In this document: one piece after another, positions 59,409-64,000 of the stretch
How the letters are laid out: each line of letters starts with the position of its first letter
Numbering within the stretch: the first letter of the stretch is position 1
Assembly: GCF_019243775.1 (NCBI RefSeq)
Contig: NZ_CP069157.1
Coordinates: forward strand, 3,750,729-3,814,728
Direction: 5' to 3'
DNA from: Morganella morganii
GTDB taxonomy: Bacteria > Pseudomonadota > Gammaproteobacteria > Enterobacterales > Enterobacteriaceae
Length of the DNA: 64,000 bases
The notes under the pieces: model-generated
What the model was told of the DNA's origin: nothing
The model's input: the letters and a program-made list of their open reading frames with translations, nothing else
Database searches by the model: none
Translations under genes and position numbers: made by a program

Positions 59409-60788
59409 TTACTTCCCGATACAAAAACTCGAGAAAATGCGCCCGAGCAGATCGTCGGAGGTAAATTCACCGGTGATTTCGCTCAGTGCCTGCTGGGCGA
59501 GACGCAATTCTTCTGCCAGTAATTCGCCGGAGCGGGCAACTACTAACTGCTCGTGACCGGAGATCAGATGCTCTGCCGCAGTGTTCAGTGCCTGTAAATG
59601 ACGGCGGCGGGCGAGGAATCCGCCTTCAGTGTTGCCTTCAAATCCCATGGTGGTTTTCAGGTGATCGCGCAGCAAATCAATACCGTGGCCTTCGCGGGCA
59701 GAAAGTTTAATCAGCGTATCGCCGTTCCGCTCTGTGATACCGGTGGTTTCCCCGGTGATATCGGTTTTATTGCGGATAATGGTGACCGGGATACCGGCCG
59801 GTAAGCGGGACATAAATTCCGGCCAGATTTGCTCCGGGGTCTGTTCATCCACCGTGGTACCGTCCACCATAAACAGGACGCGGTCTGCCTGTGCAATTTC
59901 CTGCCAGGCGCGTTCAATACCAATCCGCTCCACTTCATCCCCGGCTTCGCGCAGCCCGGCGGTATCAATGATATGCAGCGGCATACCGTCGATATGAATA
60001 TGTTCACGCAGCACATCACGGGTGGTTCCGGCAATATCAGTGACAATCGCAGCTTCGCGTCCGGCAAGAGCATTCAGCAGGCTGGATTTTCCGGCATTCG
60101 GGCGCCCGGCAATCACCACTTTCATCCCTTCACGCAGCAGGCTGCCCTGACGCGCCTGAGAACGAACCCGTTCCAGGTCAGCAATAACGGTATCGAGTTT
60201 GGCTTCAATCACACCATCCGAGAGAAAATCAATTTCCTCATCCGGGAAGTCGATTGCTGCTTCGACATAAATCCGCAGGTTAGTGAGTGCTTCCACCATC
60301 TGATGCACTTCCCCGGAGAAAGCGCCCTGTAATGAATTCATCGCCGAACGGGCCGCCTGTTCCGAACTGGCATCAATCAGGTCAGCAATGGCTTCCGCCT
60401 GTGCCAGATCCAGTTTGTCATTAAGGAATGCACGCTCTGAAAACTCACCGGGATTGGCAATGCGGATATTATCGATAAGCAGAATACGTTTTAACAATAA
60501 ATCGAGGATAACCGGTCCGCCGTGCCCCTGGAGTTCCAGCACATCCTCACCGGTAAAGGAGTTCGGGCCGGGGAAGAAAATTGCAATCCCCTGATCCAGC
60601 ACTTTGCCGGTTTCATCACGGAAAGGCAGATAATCGGCATAACGCGCTTTCGGGAGTTTCCCCAGTACAATCTGAGCCACCTGTGCCGCCTGCGGGCCGG
60701 ACACACGCAAAATACCGACTCCGCCGCGTCCCGGCGGGGTTGCCTGTGCCACAATGGTATCGGTGCTCTGAATTTCAGCGTTATTCAT
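59409..60788 (-). CDS. mnmE: tRNA uridine-5-carboxymethylaminomethyl GTPase MnmE
   Basis: MnmE works with MnmG to modify U34 of several tRNAs. The 459-residue protein has the folate-binding N-terminal domain ([18 protein letters not shown]), the G domain ([21 protein letters not shown]) and the C-terminal FCIGK with the catalytic cysteine. I chose ATG 60788; ATG 60794 is also possible. It lies downstream of yidC, the conserved order. Confidence 0.96.
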   Translation of the reverse strand: MNNAEIQSTDTIVAQATPPGRGGVGILRVSGPQAAQVAQIVLGKLPKARYADYLPFRDETGKVLDQGIAIFFPGPNSFTGEDVLELQGHGGPVILDLLLKRILLIDNIRIANPGEFSERAFLNDKLDLAQAEAIADLIDASSEQAARSAMNSLQGAFSGEVHQMVEALTNLRIYVEAAIDFPDEEIDFLSDGVIEAKLDTVIADLERVRSQARQGSLLREGMKVVIAGRPNAGKSSLLNALAGREAAIVTDIAGTTRDVLREHIHIDGMPLHIIDTAGLREAGDEVERIGIERAWQEIAQADRVLFMVDGTTVDEQTPEQIWPEFMSRLPAGIPVTIIRNKTDITGETTGITERNGDTLIKLSAREGHGIDLLRDHLKTTMGFEGNTEGGFLARRRHLQALNTAAEHLISGHEQLVVARSGELLAEELRLAQQALSEITGEFTSDDLLGRIFSSFCIGK

Positions 60789-60824
60789 GACCATGTCTCT
60801 CTTTCTCACCGTGTGATAAACAAT

Positions 60825-60849
60825 AAAGGCGGTCAATATGACCGCCTTT
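60825..60849 (-). terminator. Terminator between yidC and mnmE
   Basis: AAAGGCGGTC-N5-GACCGCCTTT, a perfect 10-bp stem followed by a T-rich stretch on the minus strand. A second GACCGGC/GCCGGTC hairpin (60864-60888) overlaps the yidC stop codon. Confidence 0.7.
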
Positions 60850-60886
60850 AAATAATACTATAAGACCGGCAGAGATTCCCCGCCGG

Positions 60887-62518
60887 TCACGGGCTTATTT
60901 TTTTGTCGCGGCTGTGAAGACCGCGTTTTTCCAGGCCGCGATAGATAATCTGCTGCTGGAGGATAGTCACCAGGTTACTGACGATATAGTACAGCACCAG
61001 ACCTGACGGGAACCACAGGAAGAAGACTGTGAAGATCACCGGCATAAAGGTGAAAATCTTCTGCTGTAACGGGTCGGTGACCGCTGTCGGAGACAGTTTC
61101 TGGATCACGAACATCGTTGCACCCATCAGAATCGGCAGGATGTAGTACGGATCCTGTGCGGATAAGTCATGGATCCAGCCGATAAACGGCGCGTGACGCA
61201 GTTCCACCGAGCCCATCAGCATGTAATACAGTGCCAGGAAGATAGGCATCTGGATGATCAGCGGTAAGCAGCCACCCAGCGGGTTCACTTTCTCTTCTTT
61301 GTACAGCGCCATCATTTCCTGACTCATGCGCTGTTTATCATCACCGATGCGCTCACGCATTGCTTTCAGCTTCGGCTGAAGCATACGCATTTTCGCCATT
61401 GAGGTGTATTGCGCACGGGTCAGCGGATACATGATACCGCGGACGATAAAGGTGATAACGATGATGGAGAAGCCCCAGTTACCGATGAAGCTGTGGATAA
61501 ACTTCAGTAACTTGAACAGCGGCTGAGAAATGAACCATAACCAGCCGTAATCAACGGTTAAGTCCAGATGCGGTGCCACGGCTTCCATTTCGTTCTGCAG
61601 TTCCGGTCCGACCCACAGTGTTGCGTTATATTTCGCTTCGCTGTTTGCCCCGATACGGATTGCATCACTCTTATAGCCGATGAATGCATCGCCGGTTTTG
61701 GCACTGTACAGCGTATAGAAGTTATTGGTGGTGCCTTTCTCAGGAACCCACGCTGTCGCAAAATACTGCTGTAACATCGCTACCCAGCCAACATTGCTGT
61801 TGATGTTCAGTGGTTTATCTTCGATATCACTGAAGCTGTATTTTTTGTAGTTAGTGTCTTCAGACGAGTACGCCGCACCACGGTAGGTATGCAGCGCAAA
61901 GTTGCTGCTGCCGTTGTTAAGACGTTCCGGTAAATTCACAGATTGTTTTAACTGACCGAAAAACGCCATTTCCAGCGGAGCTGAGGTGTCGTTTTTGATG
62001 GTGTAATCAACACTGATGGCATAGTCTTTGCGCTTCAGAGTATAGGTTTTCACATACGTGACACCATCCAGAACGAAAGTCAGAGGAACACGCAGTTCAT
62101 CCTGGCCTTCCGCCAGCACAAATGTATCGCTTTCAGTGGTATACAGCGGGCGATCTTTGTAATTATTCGGGTTGTCCGGACCATTCACACCGGTTAAACC
62201 ACTGATTGCCTGGTAGGCAAATTCAGGAGTTGTTTCCAGTAAACGGAACGGATCTGCGGATTTTAAGGTTGCCGGGTAAGCCAAAAGGTCAGCTTCATCA
62301 ATATCACCGCCGCGCAGATTGATGTTCAGTGACAGCACATCTGTTTTGACCGTAATATATTTGTTCTGCCCGCTGCTTTCACCACTTGGCGTTGTCGTCT
62401 GCTGCGTTGCCTGAGTAGCCGCGTTAAGTGCTTGTGTCTTATCACTTTCCCACGTCTGCCATGCAAAGAAGGATACGAGTAGCAAAGCGATGAATAGAAG
62501 ATTACGTTGCGAATCCAT
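60887..62518 (-). CDS. yidC: Membrane protein insertase YidC
   Basis: YidC inserts and folds inner-membrane proteins, alone or with SecYEG. The 543 residues have an N-terminal anchor ([17 protein letters not shown]), a large periplasmic beta domain and the conserved five-helix core ([20 protein letters not shown] with the key arginine; [20 protein letters not shown]). It follows yidD by two bases. Confidence 0.97.
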   Translation of the reverse strand: MDSQRNLLFIALLLVSFFAWQTWESDKTQALNAATQATQQTTTPSGESSGQNKYITVKTDVLSLNINLRGGDIDEADLLAYPATLKSADPFRLLETTPEFAYQAISGLTGVNGPDNPNNYKDRPLYTTESDTFVLAEGQDELRVPLTFVLDGVTYVKTYTLKRKDYAISVDYTIKNDTSAPLEMAFFGQLKQSVNLPERLNNGSSNFALHTYRGAAYSSEDTNYKKYSFSDIEDKPLNINSNVGWVAMLQQYFATAWVPEKGTTNNFYTLYSAKTGDAFIGYKSDAIRIGANSEAKYNATLWVGPELQNEMEAVAPHLDLTVDYGWLWFISQPLFKLLKFIHSFIGNWGFSIIVITFIVRGIMYPLTRAQYTSMAKMRMLQPKLKAMRERIGDDKQRMSQEMMALYKEEKVNPLGGCLPLIIQMPIFLALYYMLMGSVELRHAPFIGWIHDLSAQDPYYILPILMGATMFVIQKLSPTAVTDPLQQKIFTFMPVIFTVFFLWFPSGLVLYYIVSNLVTILQQQIIYRGLEKRGLHSRDKKISP

Positions 62519-62520
62519 CG

Positions 62521-62778
62521 TTAATGTTCTCTGTTATCATCATTTTTAGGTGGGACAGGATCATCACCACCTTCGTGTAAAGGGTGGCATTTTAATACGC
62601 GTTTCACCGTTAACCAACCGCCTTTTATCATACCAAACCTGCGCAATGCCTCAATTCCGTATTGCGAGCATGTTGGTGTGAAGCGGCAACGTGGTCCCAG
62701 CAGCGGACTTATCACCAGCTGGTAACCTCTGATTAACAGGATCAGGAAGCGTGCGCCAAGCGACTGTGACGACGCCAT
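62521..62778 (-). CDS. yidD: Membrane protein insertion efficiency factor YidD
   Basis: An 85-residue YidD protein with the family signature [20 protein letters not shown] and the [12 protein letters not shown] tail. It overlaps the end of rnpA by 37 bases and sits just upstream of yidC, as in most bacteria. Confidence 0.95.
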   Translation of the reverse strand: MASSQSLGARFLILLIRGYQLVISPLLGPRCRFTPTCSQYGIEALRRFGMIKGGWLTVKRVLKCHPLHEGGDDPVPPKNDDNREH

Positions 62779-63102
62779 AACTTACCCAATGCTTCCGTAA
62801 TCTCGCGATTACTCAACTCCGATACCCCTTTTCTTACCAGAAGCACGAAATCCATATCGGGCAACTCATGTTGGTGCAGACGAAAGTATTCACGCGCTAA
62901 CCGTTTGATGCGGTTGCGCTCATGAGCCCGTTTAACGTTTTTTTTTAGCGACGGTAAGACCAATGCGGGGATGTTCCAGCTCATTACGGCGTCCCAGAAG
63001 TGTTATTTCAGGAGTACTTGCCCGTTGTGGTTGCCGGAAGACAAAGTTGAAATGCTCGGGAGTTAACAAACGTAACTCCCTCGGAAAAGCGAGCTTAACC
63101 AC
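62742..63102 (-). CDS. rnpA: Ribonuclease P protein component RnpA (frame broken at A9)
   Basis: RnpA is the protein subunit of RNase P. From GTG 63102 the frame reads [20 protein letters not shown] onward to IGLTVAKK. It then breaks at a run of nine A (coding strand; T9 at 62938-62946), after which the rest ([20 protein letters not shown]) continues in the next frame to the stop at 62742. With eight A the gene would encode 119 residues, the E. coli length. Because rnpA is essential, an extra A from sequencing, or transcript slippage, is far likelier than real loss. It overlaps yidD and follows rpmH. Confidence 0.9.
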
Positions 63103-63117
63103 GTATGGTTAGCTTTA

Positions 63118-64000
<883 letters not shown>

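Overview
The window looks like chromosomal DNA from a gammaproteobacterium of the order Enterobacterales, family Morganellaceae, most probably Morganella. This rests on protein-level recognition of almost every housekeeping gene and on gene order. The end of an O-antigen cluster abuts trmL-cysE-gpsA-secB, the O-antigen site described for Proteus and Providencia. The LPS core genes are of the wabG/wabH/wabN type, and yidC-yidD-rnpA-rpmH lies next to the dnaA regulatory region. I see no insertion sequence, prophage, CRISPR array, tRNA or rRNA.

Layout. 1-2582: tail of the O-antigen cluster, AT-rich, with a frameshifted wzx flippase followed by a gnu-type epimerase. 2638-8763: trmL, then cysE-gpsA-secB-yibN leftwards and envC-yibQ rightwards. 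8807-23011: inner and outer LPS core genes (hldD-waaF-waaC, wabN-wabH-wabG-waaQ, waaA-waaE-coaD), mutM, then the O-antigen ligase waaL with a glycosyltransferase. 23442-29842: a conserved block (rpmG, rpmB, radC, coaBC, dut, slmA, pyrE, rph, yicC). 29989-39184: an accessory stretch with a lysE remnant, xanQ, tehA, a DUF411 metal-associated protein behind a MerR-type promoter, a LysR regulator, accA, an MFS exporter, a regulator with a C-terminal cysteine cluster and a di-Mop molybdate-binding protein. 39244-50044: a broken GT-D glycosyltransferase, then a formate dehydrogenase/selenocysteine locus (selB, selA, fdhE, fdoI, fdoH, fdoG with in-frame UGA and SECIS, divergent fdhD). 50045-51343: an acetyltransferase and a small exported protein. 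51344-57763: a Fur-box-preceded operon of hemophilin-like protein, Slam/DUF560 outer-membrane secretion barrel, TonB-dependent receptor and TonB. 57811-59397: a TetR regulator with a clear palindromic operator and an EamA exporter. 59409-64000: mnmE, yidC, yidD, rnpA, rpmH and the intergenic region leading to dnaA, with DnaA boxes.

How the parts work together. The LPS genes form a nearly complete core-assembly set: heptose supply and transfer, Kdo transfer, GalA/GlcNAc addition and deacetylation, and O-antigen ligation. The formate dehydrogenase locus carries the structural subunits, both maturation factors (FdhE, FdhD) and the two proteins that insert selenocysteine (SelA, SelB), so most of what FdoG needs is in one place. 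The most interesting accessory system is the Fur-box operon at 51659-57763. I read it as a Slam-secreted (type XI secretion) haem-scavenging protein with its own exporter, receptor and TonB.

A caution on sequence quality. The essential gene rnpA is out of frame at a run of nine A (coding strand). This suggests homopolymer errors in the assembly, or slippage-tolerant tracts. The wzx breaks at eight-base A and T runs should be read in that light.
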